A stretch of 64,000 nt of DNA from NCBI GenBank assembly GCA_003864495.1, contig ML133408.1:174185-238184 (forward strand), in the 5' to 3' direction. A program made the translations under genes and the position numbers. Below the pieces are notes generated by a model. That model searched no databases, was not told the origin of the DNA, and saw only the letters and a list, made by a program, of their open reading frames with translations. The stretch is from Nemopilema nomurai. Its lineage: Eukaryota; Cnidaria; Scyphozoa; Rhizostomeae; Rhizostomatidae. Shown in pieces: positions 48,041-61,000 of this stretch (positions within the stretch are counted from its first letter, which is position 1; each line of letters opens with the position of its first letter).

Positions 48041-49108
48041 CTACAACTTCAAACCATTATACTCAACAGATCTTGAAGGATCAGTAGGATAGGCCTTTTG
48101 AGCGTAAGTCATTAGTCTTTTTAATCCTTGGATATATTTTCGTTGAGTTTCATCATTCAAAACGTGAGCAACATGTCTTGAGAAAATCTTTTCCCGTCCA
48201 GTACGAGCGTGAATACCAACCATAGTGACTCCAATTGGCCAAGGTGCATTACCAATGGCCATTTGCAAGTAGTAATCACTGGCCTTTACATAATCCTTCT
48301 GCATTATCGAAGCAACAATGTCAGTCAGTGATTCTAGAATGACCTCATCAATTTTCTTATTTTTGAGACTTTTAAAAAGGGGTCTCATATATTCAACTGT
48401 TTGATGGAACCTTGCACTTTCAAGCTTCCCTTGAAGACTTGTCTTGAAATTGTGATCCCGTGAATTAAGATCTCTTGCCCACAGGTGCTGCAGATGTATA
48501 AGAAATATAACTATCAGCTCTGCATCTTTCTCAGCATTCCCTTTCCCTAACTCCTCAGCCATGCTTCGGATTTCTTCTATCTCAACAAATTCTCCTTTGA
48601 CTTTTACGTCACTGGCCTCCTTTTCATTGCCCTGTCCATGTTTATTAACAAGTTCGTCTAGAAAATCTTGATCGATCTTATCCATGGCGGCTTTAAAATC
48701 GTTTCCTAGGCCCTTGTCGTCTTCCTTTGACATCATTTCCACATAGCGCAGACGCTGGGCAGTTTCATCATTTGTCTCCCCAAATAGTTTAACTGGCTCC
48801 CCTCTCTCCCGTAGACGTTTTACAACTTCATCATGTGAAAGTTTCTTCTCTTTCTTTTCACCGTCAGACGTCTTTTTTCCTTTATCTAGCACTTTTGCGA
48901 TGTCTTCTTGGAGGTCTGACTTGCTAGACCCTGCTTTGCTGTCGTCAAGTAGGCCTTTTCTTCGAAGCCTTTCTTCCTGTCTTTTTTTATACTCCTCTTC
49001 TTGTTTTGCTGCAAGCTCACTTCTACGGAAGTATTTTTTATTTGACGTGACCTCGTTTGAGTCGATTTGTTTCCTTTTTCGCTCGATTTCAGCGAGAAGA
49101 ATATCCAT
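48041..49108 (-). CDS. PRPF18: pre-mRNA-splicing factor 18, single coding exon
   Basis: Homologue of Prp18, a U5-associated factor that acts in the second transesterification step of pre-mRNA splicing in the nucleus. The frame encodes 355 residues, close to the usual ~340. The N-terminus (MDILLAEIERKRK) matches the family start and has an adenine three bases before the ATG. Residues about 91-125 form the PRP4-like SFM segment, with RLRERGEPVKLFGET. Residues about 193-340 form the Prp18 helical domain, including the nearly invariant loop LQMAIGNAPWPIGVTMVGIH at 281-300. A Lys/Glu-rich linker at residues 30-90 is longer than in vertebrates. The whole coding region is one uninterrupted exon, whereas the human gene has many introns. 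Neither a poly-A tail nor any disabling change is seen. An upstream CAAGATGGCGG element fits a housekeeping promoter. Confidence 0.97.
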   Translation of the reverse strand: MDILLAEIERKRKQIDSNEVTSNKKYFRRSELAAKQEEEYKKRQEERLRRKGLLDDSKAGSSKSDLQEDIAKVLDKGKKTSDGEKKEKKLSHDEVVKRLRERGEPVKLFGETNDETAQRLRYVEMMSKEDDKGLGNDFKAAMDKIDQDFLDELVNKHGQGNEKEASDVKVKGEFVEIEEIRSMAEELGKGNAEKDAELIVIFLIHLQHLWARDLNSRDHNFKTSLQGKLESARFHQTVEYMRPLFKSLKNKKIDEVILESLTDIVASIMQKDYVKASDYYLQMAIGNAPWPIGVTMVGIHARTGREKIFSRHVAHVLNDETQRKYIQGLKRLMTYAQKAYPTDPSRSVEYNGLKL

Positions 49109-49134
49109 TTTACCGACGACACCAACTGAAGAAT

Positions 49135-49146
49135 CAAGATGGCGGA
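49135..49146 (+). promoter_or_regulatory. YY1-like CAAGATGGCGGA element upstream of PRPF18
   Basis: A close match to the AAGATGGCGGC motif found near the start sites of animal housekeeping genes, 27 bases upstream of the PRPF18 start codon and in the opposite orientation. The ATG it contains opens only a few plus-strand codons, so it is read as a promoter element and not a gene start. Confidence 0.45.
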
Positions 49147-51284
49147 ATCTAAAATTGCTCCTCCCTAGGTCAAAGACACTGCGCTACAAAACAATCTCAA
49201 AACCGCGCAAATGTTGCAGTTGTTTTGACACTTAATAAAACTTAATTTTTTGTTTCGGTTAATAATATGAGCAGCGTACCTAGAAAAGTTTTGGAAAACT
49301 TCAATAGTAAAAACTTCGAAAAGCAGGCACGCGTCCTTCCTTAACGGCTTATTTACAAGATTTAAGGGGGTTTTAGGCCAAATCCAAGGGCAGGAGAGGG
49401 GCTGTTCTGAGCTGTTCTAAATGATGTTGATGGAATCTAGCCACTCGAATACAAAATGCAGTGGTCTAGCATTGTTTCCCAACTCTCAAGCAAATTAAAT
49501 AACATTGTATTATCACTTTATCCGATCAGCTTGATCGTAATCTTAAACCAGAGCTCCAATTTCCTTATGTTAGAAGGATTGAGAAAACTCACCTTGGGTA
49601 GAAGTACAGAAGCCTTCAGGATTTCTTGCCTATACTCTTTTCAACGTTAAGTGAGAACGTTTTCTTTTTCTGAAACAAATCTTTGATTCATGTTGGCCTA
49701 CACGACCTGAACCATAGTCGAGGAACTGATCAAAGAAATGGCTGGATGATGAACCAAAGCGATAAAGCACGTCGCGATGGCCCCTGGAGGATTCATTTTC
49801 CAGGGGGATTGAATGACGTCATAGGCGGATAACGCTATTCTTGAATACTGGGTTGAGGAAACGAGCAATGCTATAAAACTTGTTATAAAACGTGCTTGAA
49901 AACTGATTTCCTGGACGAATATAGACAGATAACAAACATAATAACTAACAACAAAAATTTGCAATTTGAAAACCAGTGCCGGGCCCTGTTATACCAGGAG
50001 TCTTTCCTGGAGTGGCTCAATAAATGGCCGAGTCTGGAGGGCCAAACTCCCCCAACCTTTTACCAACTCCAAGTTTCGTATTTCTTTTGAGTCTGTCATC
50101 TGTATGCCTCTGATATTGAGCTGTTCTTCTTTTGAAGCACCATTACTTTTTAGCCAATTCTCAGAAGATGTACTTTGAAAGCGTTAAATCTTTCAAGTTT
50201 TAATGTCTGGAATAGCTGCGTGCATCAAAAATGACAAAAGTGTACCAAATAATATATTCTTAAACATGAGCAAGCAGCTGCTAAAACTCTCCAATTAGGC
50301 CCTTTAAGATACAGGGCGATTGTTGTTTTCCTAACAAAATGTCCTTCATACTTTTACATGCAAATATCAATTCATTCAGTCTGTTTTGCTAGTCATTTCA
50401 GCGTTCATAAACCAGCCAGTTCCTCTTTTTAAAAGACATTTCGTAGTTTTCCAAGCCAATTAACTTAAGCCAATTATTTCAACAACACCAATTAATTTAA
50501 GCTTGATGGGTCGAGATTTCTTGGCAAATATTTTAAAAATACAGCCCTAATTAATTGTTCGTCATGCAAACAGACAAAACGTCAATATATGCCCCTATTC
50601 CTGAAGCACATTCATCTACAAGATATATTATAAGGCTTTCTTTGTAAAGTATTAAGTCATATTTTGTCAAATCAACATTTATTCAAATCTAGAAAAGGTG
50701 GATTAGAGTCTAATAGCAAATCTACGAGCGACGATTAGAAATTGTCATTGCATTTTTCAATGTGGGTGCTATACATCTAGCTTTACGCTGTGAAATTTTA
50801 AAATATTTTTTAAGAACTAAAACTCTGATCATCTAATGCAATGATCCAGGATGATCATTGTCAAAAATTGTGGACAGGATCTCTTGAGTCCATTGTTGCC
50901 ACTTTGCTGTGACGCTCAAGTGGATCACAGTATGGTATGGTTGGCTTGGCGTTGCATCCTAAAACGTCCACTGTCGCATATTGGACACTCCATAGAACTG
51001 GAATGACATTAGATTTTTGCAAGATACACTGTCACACAGCGATTTCTCCGATTTGTATTTGCAAGTGCGTCTTAAACCACACGTTAGATGCGTATGACCC
51101 TGTTTTCAGGGAAAAATTCAAGTTTCATTTACTCCTGCCTCAAGCAATAATGTTTCAATGAAACGTGATTTATGTGGAAATGCTGCGATTCTCATCTCCA
51201 TTGCCAAGGAAGCAATCATTACACGTAGAAACAGCGTGATCTGATAACAATTCCTTTAAACAACGACACTGCCATCATTATTTC
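49147..51284. other. intergenic stretch, no gene recognised
   Basis: Lies between the 5' end of PRPF18 and the 3' end of the next minus-strand gene. Short frames on both strands (for example 49698-49964 minus, 50937-51161 plus) have no motif. Part is probably the 3' untranslated region of the gene ending at 51285. Confidence 0.5.
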
Positions 51285-54200
51285 TTATTTCCTTTCAACT
51301 GAGTCGGCATTGTGACTTCCATTGTCGTCATCATTACAGTTCAAATTGCGTCTGCTATTAGTATTGTTGCTGTTGTTGCTGTTGCTGATATAATTGTTGT
51401 TGTTGCTATTGTCAATACTGTTATCGTTGCCATTGCCATTGCTGTTGTTGCTGCTATTGTTATTGTTGTTGTCGTTGCTGTTTCCACCGACTTGAGCATG
51501 CTGAAACTGCGGTACAACATCGATGATACGGCGGCTAGGGCCGGAAAGTTCGATTGAACTAGGCGAAGTATCACGTGCATCTTGATTTTCGAAGCCACCG
51601 TTCACTAAGCTTACGCCAATGACATCTTCGTATTTTGGAGGTGGTTCACCTGAGAATGTGAGACGAGATCACTTGTATAAATATAAAAAAAACGGAAGTT
51701 GCCATAATGAAGTATCAAATCATTCACATTTTTTGTAAAGTTAGTATACTGAGTTTTAGAATTTTTGAAGCACCCAGAAAATATAGCAGAACATAGCAGC
51801 ATTGCATATGAGGACACCAAAAATCATCGTGAACTTCAATCCATCTTGCATTTTACTCTTTCGCTAGGTAGTTAAGAAGTGCTCTGATGTCGAACACACT
51901 TACAGGAAACTGCAAGTCCTAACATGACCTGTCCTACAATACTGCATTGTTAAGCAGCTGTAAGCCAACGTGTGACATATGCGACAGGAAAGGGACATTG
52001 AACAAAATAACAAAGAGGGCTTGTTGACAGCTTAATACACTTTGGAGAAGCCACTTTTAACAGAGGTAAAAAGAGCAGTCACATAGTTGATCTAAGATTT
52101 CAACTTGCAAAAGGAATTGCAAAACTGCGCAGTTATAAAATGGAAACAAACCTTGGTCGATAGAATATTGAGGACTGTTTACGGACTCAAAGTAGGTTGG
52201 CAACGAACAGAAATCGACTGTAAATGAAAGAAAACACAATGAAAATCATGAAGATTTCTGAATGTATGAACGATGGTAGAGACGATAAGTGTGAGTGGCT
52301 GTAGGTTAGGACCGCAAATCAAGCGTGCATGAAAATTAGTCATCCAGCTTCATGTCTCTGTAAATGGCTAATTACTGGTTTTAGAGTGATGTCAATACTA
52401 GAGGTTTATGGTGGCGCCCAACTGTGCTGAGAAAAGTGGGTGGTTTGAGGGTTGGTAGAACAAAACCACAAATCTCTATGTCACTCTAAGGAAACGTAAA
52501 CTTCCTTTCAAGCATTCATGTCCTTGACATATATGTTTGCAATAAATGAATCTTCATATAGATAATTGATACGATTGCTGCTAGAGGTGGCACTGAGTGT
52601 TTGAATGACAAAGCAGAACAGAGGTAAACGGGACAACTGAAACTGGACTTACTCAAAGGTCAAGGGTCATGGCAGATCAAGAAAATACTTCCGCTTTTGG
52701 ACCTAACCGTTCTATTTATTATATGGTTTCTGATATTTATAACCAAATGACCCCAGAGTATCAGAATACAAGAGATTCCTGCGCGAAAGGTGCTCCACAT
52801 CGCATTTATTTTTATTTGCTAACTTTATAGTCCAAAATAACTGTTCTACACTTGACAAACATATAACTACCAGAAATGCTTATCCGAATCAAAGCATTAA
52901 AAGTGCTTCGTGAAAGAAAACAAAGTTGCGGGCGTCCAAAGATTCTGATTGCCTCTTTGCTTCATATGATATAAACAAGGTTAACTGAATCATCAGGCAT
53001 TCGCCTAGGATCTCTTGCTCTGAACAGTAAGCCCTGTTTACTGATGGTGGACAAATCTAAGTCGCAACCGATATCTCTCTTCTTCTATTTCAAACACAAG
53101 GGTCTTGAAAACTAGAATTCCTCTTCCTGTTTTTATCAAGGGCGAAACATGATGCTTCAAATGAGCTGTTTTACCAATGTTGCGGTCGACGATAGACTAA
53201 TGGTCTCGAACATGAATCTTGTGTTATTCGCTATGATCTTACCAGGGGATAATATCCCTACTTTAACAAATGCTATTATTGCTGCATTCTCTGGTTTCGA
53301 CTTTCTAGCCTGCATATTTCATTTAATGGTCATAAACAGGCAACAGGCCAGCATCGTCTAGTTTGCATGCATTTAGCAATCATTTCTAGTCCTGATAGCT
53401 GAAACTGGGTCGTTCTTAGATCACAAGTACTGGTGGAGCCTGGGCCCTAGCAAAGCCTGGGCCCTAGCAAAGCCTGGGCCCTAGCAAAGCCTTAGCCCTG
53501 GTCCGAACGTACATAACTTAGCCGTTGTAGATAGTTAAATAATTATTTCATCTAACACACGTCGGTTTCTATGGTTTAACACTTCACTTGGATTGTTTCT
53601 TTTGCAAACATAAGCAGTTCAAGACTAGTTGACCCCCTCTACACTTCACACTAAACCCCTTCAAGCAGTCATTTCAGTATCAACCCTCCACTGTCTCCGA
53701 CATCTCCTTCCTGCTAGTGGTAAATTCCGCTACTACCACATGTGACTTGCTTCGATTCAGTGGCGAATCATCTACTTGTGAAAACATGGTTCACTGAGCC
53801 ACAACCACTGCTTACCTTTTCAACTGCTCATTTGAGTGATTGAAAGTACTAGATTGAGTAATCTCTGAGCTTATCTGGCATAAGGATTTATTGGAGTAAT
53901 CCGGATTAACACCGGTGAGATTACTGTCAAACGGTTTGATATAATTAAGTACTGTTATCAGACTGTCCTCATTCTGAAGTTAAAACCAGTTTGAAATGAA
54001 AATCTATCCAAGATGGAAGTGAATACGATATAAACCCCAATCCAAGTTTGAATCCGTTCACATCACTCGATCATTTGGCCTCTAGGTAGTCCGTAGGGAA
54101 AAGAGGCCCTGGAAGTATGCAAGCGATATGCCCCAGAAAAACCTACCTACACTACAAACTCATGATAGCTACAAGATGCTAGTGAGGGGTTGGATCCAAA

Positions 54201-54893
54201 GAAACGAGAGAAAAGTTGCGAAAGAACTCTGAAATATCATTGTCCGGAAGAATATCTTAGGTCAAAATTCCCCGGGAATTTCTATTGACCACCTCTTTTC
54301 AGCCACCGTACTTTGATTCCAAGGTTTTCCTTCAACTCTCACCCCTGCCCTTACTGACGTCCACGAATAACCCTGTTCAATACTACGGCTCTCTATAACA
54401 GGAGGGAGTGTTTGCCGTCTTCGCCATTTTGGTATATTTGCAAAATAAAGTGGAGACTCAAGTTTTCCTTCATTGCTTATTCAGTTATGATCTCTAATGA
54501 TCTCAGTTTTTTTATACAAGCAGATGGCTTCAAGCTGTATGAATAGAGCAACCGGCTCAGAATGAAATCTATCTAAAAACTGCACTCACGCTCTTGCCAA
54601 TAGGGTCCTAGGCTAGGCGGCAGCAGATCGACCTGGGCACGTCGGCAACAACGATCTCTAGCTTCCGCGTTCGCCGGACTCCGTGGCTTTTCCTGGAAAC
54701 AGCAACGAATCAGGACCATGATAATGAAGCCGCCGATCATAACCAACGGGCAGGCTATCTTGACGACTTTCTTCGCCCTCGCGTGCGTCTCGTTCATACT
54801 GCTTGACAAGAAGTACGAGGCGAATGTGCCAAGACAAGCAAAGATGACGACAAAGGAACAGAAGCTGTAAACTGTTCGCTCCACACACCGCAT
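51285..54893 (-). CDS. two-TM protein with PPxY motif and Asn-rich tail (3 exons)
   Basis: Predicted 244-residue membrane protein from exons 54590-54893, 52152-52217 and 51285-51649, ending in TAA. Splice sites are a GTGAGT donor, TTTACAG acceptor, GTTTGT donor and TTCTCAG acceptor, all in phase 1, and the sum is an exact multiple of three. An in-frame TGA lies 11 codons upstream of the ATG. Hydrophobic segments are at about residues 8-29 and 44-63, with an NET glycosylation sequon between them. A Cys/Arg-rich juxtamembrane stretch follows. Exon 2 encodes LPTY and SPQY, and exon 3 opens with EPPPKYEDV (PPxY at 127-130). The last third is Asn/Ser-rich low complexity. PPxY motifs bind WW domains of NEDD4-type ubiquitin ligases, so a trafficking or ligase-adaptor role is an inference. 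No named family is recognised. A related tail exon lies at 62610-63271. Confidence 0.75.
53437..53500. repeat. 17-bp GC-rich tandem repeat, about 3.5 units
   Basis: AGCCTGGGCCCTAGCAA repeats start at 53437, 53454 and 53471, with a degenerate fourth from 53488. The unit contains the palindrome GGGCCC. The array lies in the first intron of the two-TM PPxY gene. Confidence 0.88.
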
Positions 54894-57800
54894 TGCTGGT
54901 TGGTTTGCGGGGCTGAGATTGCGTCACTAGGTACTTCGGTGGAGCAAGTATCAAGCAATTTTCAATGGGTAAAAAGCTATCTGCAAAACATTGCCTCTCT
55001 TGTCTAAGTAGGTTTTATTTTACCAGTCCAGAGGTGATAATGGTCCTTGTGGATGTCACCTGCAAATGGCTCGATATTCTTACATGGGTTTCAAGAGCAA
55101 GAAAATGGACAATTTGATGTTATCTCTTCCCTCGCGCAATTGGTTCCTCAAAGCAGAACCACGGTATGGCACAACTCCACAACCATAATGATCTTGTCGC
55201 ATCCTAGAAACAAGTCGAAGTTTATATCACTGGAAGTTACATGCAAACTGAAGTAGGTTTAACGGATAGTTTGAGGTTAAAATTATTTTTAGGCTTTCTA
55301 TTTGCTTGAACCTTGTTTAGAGGCCTATCAAACTAGAAAAAGACTCCGTTAATAATCCCTGCAAGTCTCAAAAAGGCCACATTAGTCTAGGAGCTAGTAT
55401 GAAGTTCAATGCACAGAAACAAGTAACTTTTTTAAGTATAGGTCTGTTTATAGAAAACCCCAATTGCGAGCATTAATAATTTCATTTAAATCCAAAACAT
55501 TTAAATCCTTTAAACGACAGCTCCAAACAACTAACACCCGAGATCATGTGCCGAGGCAATTTATCAAAAGGGCTGTCAACGCAATGGCTGATGGGAGAAG
55601 ACTGGGTACCACTCTATCACCAGGACCCGTACGTTCTAGCTTATGCGTTGTATCGCTACTTGGGATACTTTCAGTAAACTTCAGTAATTTTAGTAAACTT
55701 TACGATTTGCTTTCAACTCAACTGACTGCAATTGTAACAATAACATTCGATTTGCTCCTTCTTGGCGCACGCAAAACAGGCAGCGCAGGGCACAACTCGC
55801 TCGGTAGCCTCGCTCTTGAGGGGGATCACTGCTATACATTTAACTATGTTATCTTAGAATTTTTGCGTCAACGAATGATTTCTCTTCACATCTCTTTCCG
55901 CTACAAACAACGATATCAATTTCTTTTTCAGTTTACATATGGGCAGGTCGAACGATGTTGTATAATACAGATCAAATTACACTTGCAAATATGTACTTGC
56001 AGACAGTGGCTCAAATATCCATCAAAATAAATCTGAAACACAGCCGTGCTAAATCATGCTTTTGTGCAAATAAGCGCCTTGGACAGCGGTAAAATTAGCA
56101 GGACAGGTTCCTTTGTCTTTCGATTTGAGACTTTTATTCTATAGCAAATACCAATTGGTAACAGATAGCAACTTTCCTCAGAGATCAATCGAATTCAGCA
56201 TCTGGGAACATTATTGGAATTGCCGTTGTTTCGTAAATATCACTAAATGTGCCAAGGAAATGATGAATAATTTTGCTTGTTTGATTTTTGGATACATGCA
56301 GGGGCATTTCAAGAAGGCCCTTCTTTGGTATTGTTCTGTTAACAACCAGAACACTCCCCCAACACCCCTCTCCATATTGGCAGCCAACAAGAATCAACAG
56401 TAATTGATTATCAAACATCCTTCGCCAATATAGCCTTACTGACAAAGACAATGATCCAGATGGGTTAGAGGTCATCGAATGCCAACTAGGATAACCAAAA
56501 CATGCGTGGAACCTAAGAGTTCCTCGGTTCTCTTGGAATTCGATCCTGGTCGTTCTCCAATAGTGGAAAGGGCCGTTATTTGGTAGAAACAAAGATGGAC
56601 ATCAAGATAAATACTCAATTGTTTGCCATAGTGGGTTTCTTAGCATTGACATAACAATTGTCTAAACTTGAAAATTTTCTTAAACCAAAACCCAAGTGAA
56701 AGTATTAATACAAACAATGGTTATAGACTGTGAAATAAACCAAATTGTGATGTAAGTCATTTAGAAATAGGAGGCATTTTGCTTACATAGTCATGCGTTT
56801 ATACATGTGGCTACCATACAAAAGGACACACATTGGCTCCCAATGAATTCAAAGGGAATGGCAAAGAGAGCTAAGACTCTTTGAGGCCCGCCTACCTGGA
56901 ACTGTTAACCAGTCCTTAGAAATAGGCACCCAAAGCCCAACAAGAATCTTGCATCACACTGAGTGTAAAGTTGATGTTTAAAGATTTGATATCTTGTAAA
57001 GCAAGGTCAGTTTTGCGTTAGCCTGCGCAAGATTTTGGAGATTCACGTTTCTGGGAGCCATCTCATGCAAAGTGGGGACTATTTTGTCGATTGCATAATT
57101 TCAAACACAATATAGCTGAAGTTAGAAACCTGACCATAAGTGAATGGCTTATTCCTTTTTATACATTTCTGTTTTTGGCTCTCAGTGGCAAAAGGCGGGA
57201 CACCCATGTTTAAGTGATAAAGTGATAACAAGGGCGCCCACTTTCGCCTATTGTTCTCAGCTGATCAAATGCAGCAGCTACTCAGAGCAAATTGTCGTTC
57301 GATAATTTTTAGGCTGGTTACCAGGGATAAAAAATCTAGAGCAACTGATCTAGAGAAATAGTTATTGCTTTCATACTGCATCGAAGAGAATATTTTTGCA
57401 ATCATTTCCTACCACCAATTGTTATGTATTTAAGAAAACGAAGCTGAAATATCAGGTATGAAGTTGGCCAAATGTGCTACAAACCTTTAAGGTGCAACTT
57501 CAAGTCGAAGCTTTACGTTCCTTGACCGTTCTCCACGTTGATGCTCCGGGAGTGCGCCCGTTTTGAGGGTTGGTTAGATATGAAGGCTGGACCTTTGACT
57601 TGTATGATCGATCGGCGAATCAGGGCCTGAGAAAGATCATGTTTCACAATAACAAGACTTTTTTGGGTCTATGGTTTCAAGAGGTTAAACAGAGACACGC
57701 TGACTTAATGAGGATCGTGGCACCACTGGAAATACACCAATTGCTAGTCGAATTCAGAATACCTTCACCAGCCTTTGAAAACAACAGCTTGTTCATCCAG

Positions 57801-57987
57801 GAGGGCGCTAATGGCACACAGCAAATAATGAGGACAAAGAAGCAACCATTGTTCGACAAGCAGGCGGGCATCCGAAAATGGGCAGAGCACTTGTAAATGT
57901 TGAGATCAGAATAATTATGTTTCTCTTTGGCATGCCAGGATTTTATGGATCTATCTTTTCAGTATGTTTGATCTCTATTTAGCAAAC
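54894..57987. other. intergenic stretch, no gene confirmed
   Basis: The 188-codon plus-strand frame at 55464-56030 and the frames near 56113-56592 show no domain, signal or splice support. A GC-richer patch near 55770-55830 reads as a Cys-rich piece on the minus strand after an acceptor-like site, but cannot be linked to any gene. The plus-strand frame at 57570-57896 has a protein-like composition but begins at TTG, not ATG. Confidence 0.45.
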
Positions 57988-58087
57988 TCGGCAATCGTTT
58001 AGTACACCCGGCCATTATTGAGTTCACCCGGCTATTATTAAGTACACCCGGCCATTATTAAGTACACCCGGCCACTATTTTTCATCA
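57988..58087. repeat. 20-bp tandem repeat, about 4-5 units
   Basis: Units of the form CCGGCCATTATTAAGTACAC start at 58008, 58028, 58048 and 58068, with a degenerate unit before 58008. Each contains CCGG. Non-coding. Confidence 0.88.
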
Positions 58088-61000
58088 ACAGTCTTCGGCC
58101 TGCATGATGCACTGCACTATTTTCTGTTGCAATTGAACAAGACCTTGTGCCCTTTCGTTTCAAGGTCGTGTTTACAGGCCTGCATGGGGCCATTATGATA
58201 AAAACGCGGCTTTAGTAGTGAGTCAGTGATCGGAAGATTCTGAAACCGCATAGAAACAGCATAAAGGAATATTTACCATGTAACTCACTTGTACGTGCCT
58301 GGGGAACATTTTCCTGGTTATTACTTGCCATAGCAACACCCTTATAACCACCACACCTCAGTATTTGGAACGTGAAAAATAGCACTCCATTTACCTGTGT
58401 TTACCCATATCACGGACTAGAGCATTCCTGCGGTTATGTTCTCTTCTAATCAGCATGTCTCAAACTTTTGTTTTCCATCTACGGGCCAGTTTCTCTGAAA
58501 CGGGTTTTAAACCAAAGAGATGATCAACACCTTTAACGAAGGTTGATAATTTAAGTCCATTTTAAATAACCTAAAACACAAATACATACTAGTTAACTCG
58601 GCTAGGAAAACGACGCGTAAAGATTTATACGTTTACTTTCGAGTTACAACGTCTAATTGTAGCGATGGCTTCAACGTTAACTGGTGACCACCCTTGAAAC
58701 TCTGGCGGAAAGCTCCTTCGCGTGGAAACATACTCAAATCCTTCTTAACTTAATACTTTAATGATAAATCATATACAATTAGTATTGCCTAGATGAAATA
58801 CTGTCTCTATCATGAAGGATCATTCCCAGAAGCCTGTTATTCAACAAATTCTAAAGAAAAAAACAACACAAAAGTATTGAGAACGAATGGGGATTGATAG
58901 CTCCCCACCAAATCTCGCTTGGATTAAATGATAAGAATATGTAAGTAGTTTCCTGGCCTAAGCTTAATTGAGCTGAAAACAGTGATATAATGAAAGCATG
59001 GTGCATTCAAAAGCGTGTTAAAGAACCTCAGCGCACATTAACTGGAACCTCTACAAGGTTATGCAACAAGGTTATACAGTATTTTGGTAAGAAACGAGAC
59101 CAGGTGGCTTGAAGTTTGTTTAGGTTTAATTATTTTTCAATTTAGTTGCTTGCAGAAAATATTTGCAGAACCAAGAGGGTATGAAAGCATGCAATACATA
59201 GAGGAAAGAGCCCCTATAGTCTCGAAAGAAATAGGATAATAATTAAAAGGTTTTAATTTTTTAGAACTATTGTACGTGATTTCCAAGTACAGTAATATTT
59301 GGCAGTAAATTCACGTAACCAATTTTATCAGATTATATAGAATTAATAAAGGCCCTTTCTACCTCCACTCACTTCTCGTCATCTCAATCTTAATATGCTT
59401 TCAAATGACCCACTTCAAATATTAGCTTCCCTCTCTGGCTAAATTTTTTTCAACTTCGAGTCCTGTTTACAAAGCAAATGGATTCGGCTGCGAATCTGAA
59501 TTTCAAGTGAGTATTGAATTTCCATGAATTCAAAAGGTTACTTGGGGTAGGAGGAGTCGACTGAATTATTTCCTAATAAGCCTTTTCAGCTTAGCAGTTT
59601 TATGTTCGTCTTGAGAATTTTGTTTTTCTCGAAAAAGAAAGTTATTTAACTAACACCCCAAAAACCAAAGCAGACCACAATCAGTAACTTTAGTAAACAT
59701 ATTCCACGCGAGATGACATTTACGGCATCGAATTACCAAATAATTTATAACTGGTCTTTCAAGAGTCATACTTAATACTGACTTTGTCAAAATAATTCAC
59801 AGATTTATCACTGTCTCGTAATTAACAGGGACTCAAGTAGTGGCTAAATTTTGTATATTTGCAGGGCGTTCTAAGAAAATCACTGATTAGAAATCCGCTT
59901 ACTGAAAGTCACTAGACTGGAGTGTTCTCTGCACCTACGAAGTTAATATCACAATGGTAGGAAACACCCAGGAAAAGTTGATAGGTAGTACAAAGCAAAT
60001 GATCTTAGTAAGGTCTTAGTAAGATGTACAGAGAGAACAATCAGAAATAAATAGTTGAATGTACGGGGATTGGAATGTGAAAATGTACAGATTTTCATCT
60101 CAAACCTTTGTTCATTAGTAACTTTGGCTTGCAAATACAAGAGCATTTACTGAGTGTTTGCTAAGCTGAAAGGTCGTAATGAAAATGCCGTATCCATGAT
60201 TGCATTACTACTTTTACTCATCAGAATAGCATTCACTGCCATCAGCTGGAAATGAAATATATGCCAGCCTCTGGGATTACATGAAGGAGGACGGAATGCA
60301 CTTTCTGTGTGAACAGATTCCAAGTAATACAGCCTAAATGTTAACATTAAAAATAGAATTCTGTAGCAAAAGTATCGGCATTGAAACATAAAAAAGTCTT
60401 GTAATGCATATGTACAAAAAATATTCTGGTATTTACAGTACTAAAAGCTGTAGCTAACATCTAGAAAAACTAGAAACTACAATTTTCTTCTTTCCAATGC
60501 ATAATAAATATTATGACAACTACCGGAAATCGGAAGTCAAGGTACGATTCTACAAAATAATAGCCCATCCTTCCGTTAAAATGGTTTAAAAAATAAAAAA
60601 AGCTCCATAGGTTTTCTTTGTTTCCATCTGAAGACAGAAGCAACAATTATGTGTAACTTATACTACAAATTATGAATAAATATATGAAATTATTGCTGTG
60701 TTCAACTGGCTGTAAAGCCAAAATAAGCTGATAAATATTTCTGAGCCAAATGATCATACGACCACAGATTCGATGCACTGGGTTCTCTAATCAACCCTTG
60801 CCATAATTACAACAACAACAATTTGTACACCTAACTAGTACTCAATTTCAAAAGAAAGCACAGATCAGTAGAGCCACCAAGATTTCTCAAAGCTGTTAAA
60901 AAATTGAAAATTATAGCATGTTGGTGATACATTTGCCGATAGCTTTCAGAGGGGGACGGGAGTGGCATATGCTAACGGTATAACTTGCTGCTGCTTAAAA

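Noticed and set aside
55464..56030. 188-codon plus-strand frame
   Set aside because: It has no domain, signal peptide, splice support or typical coding composition, and the length is compatible with chance.
57570..57896. 108-codon plus-strand frame with protein-like composition
   Set aside because: It starts at TTG, has no acceptor that would make it an exon, and shows no recognisable family.
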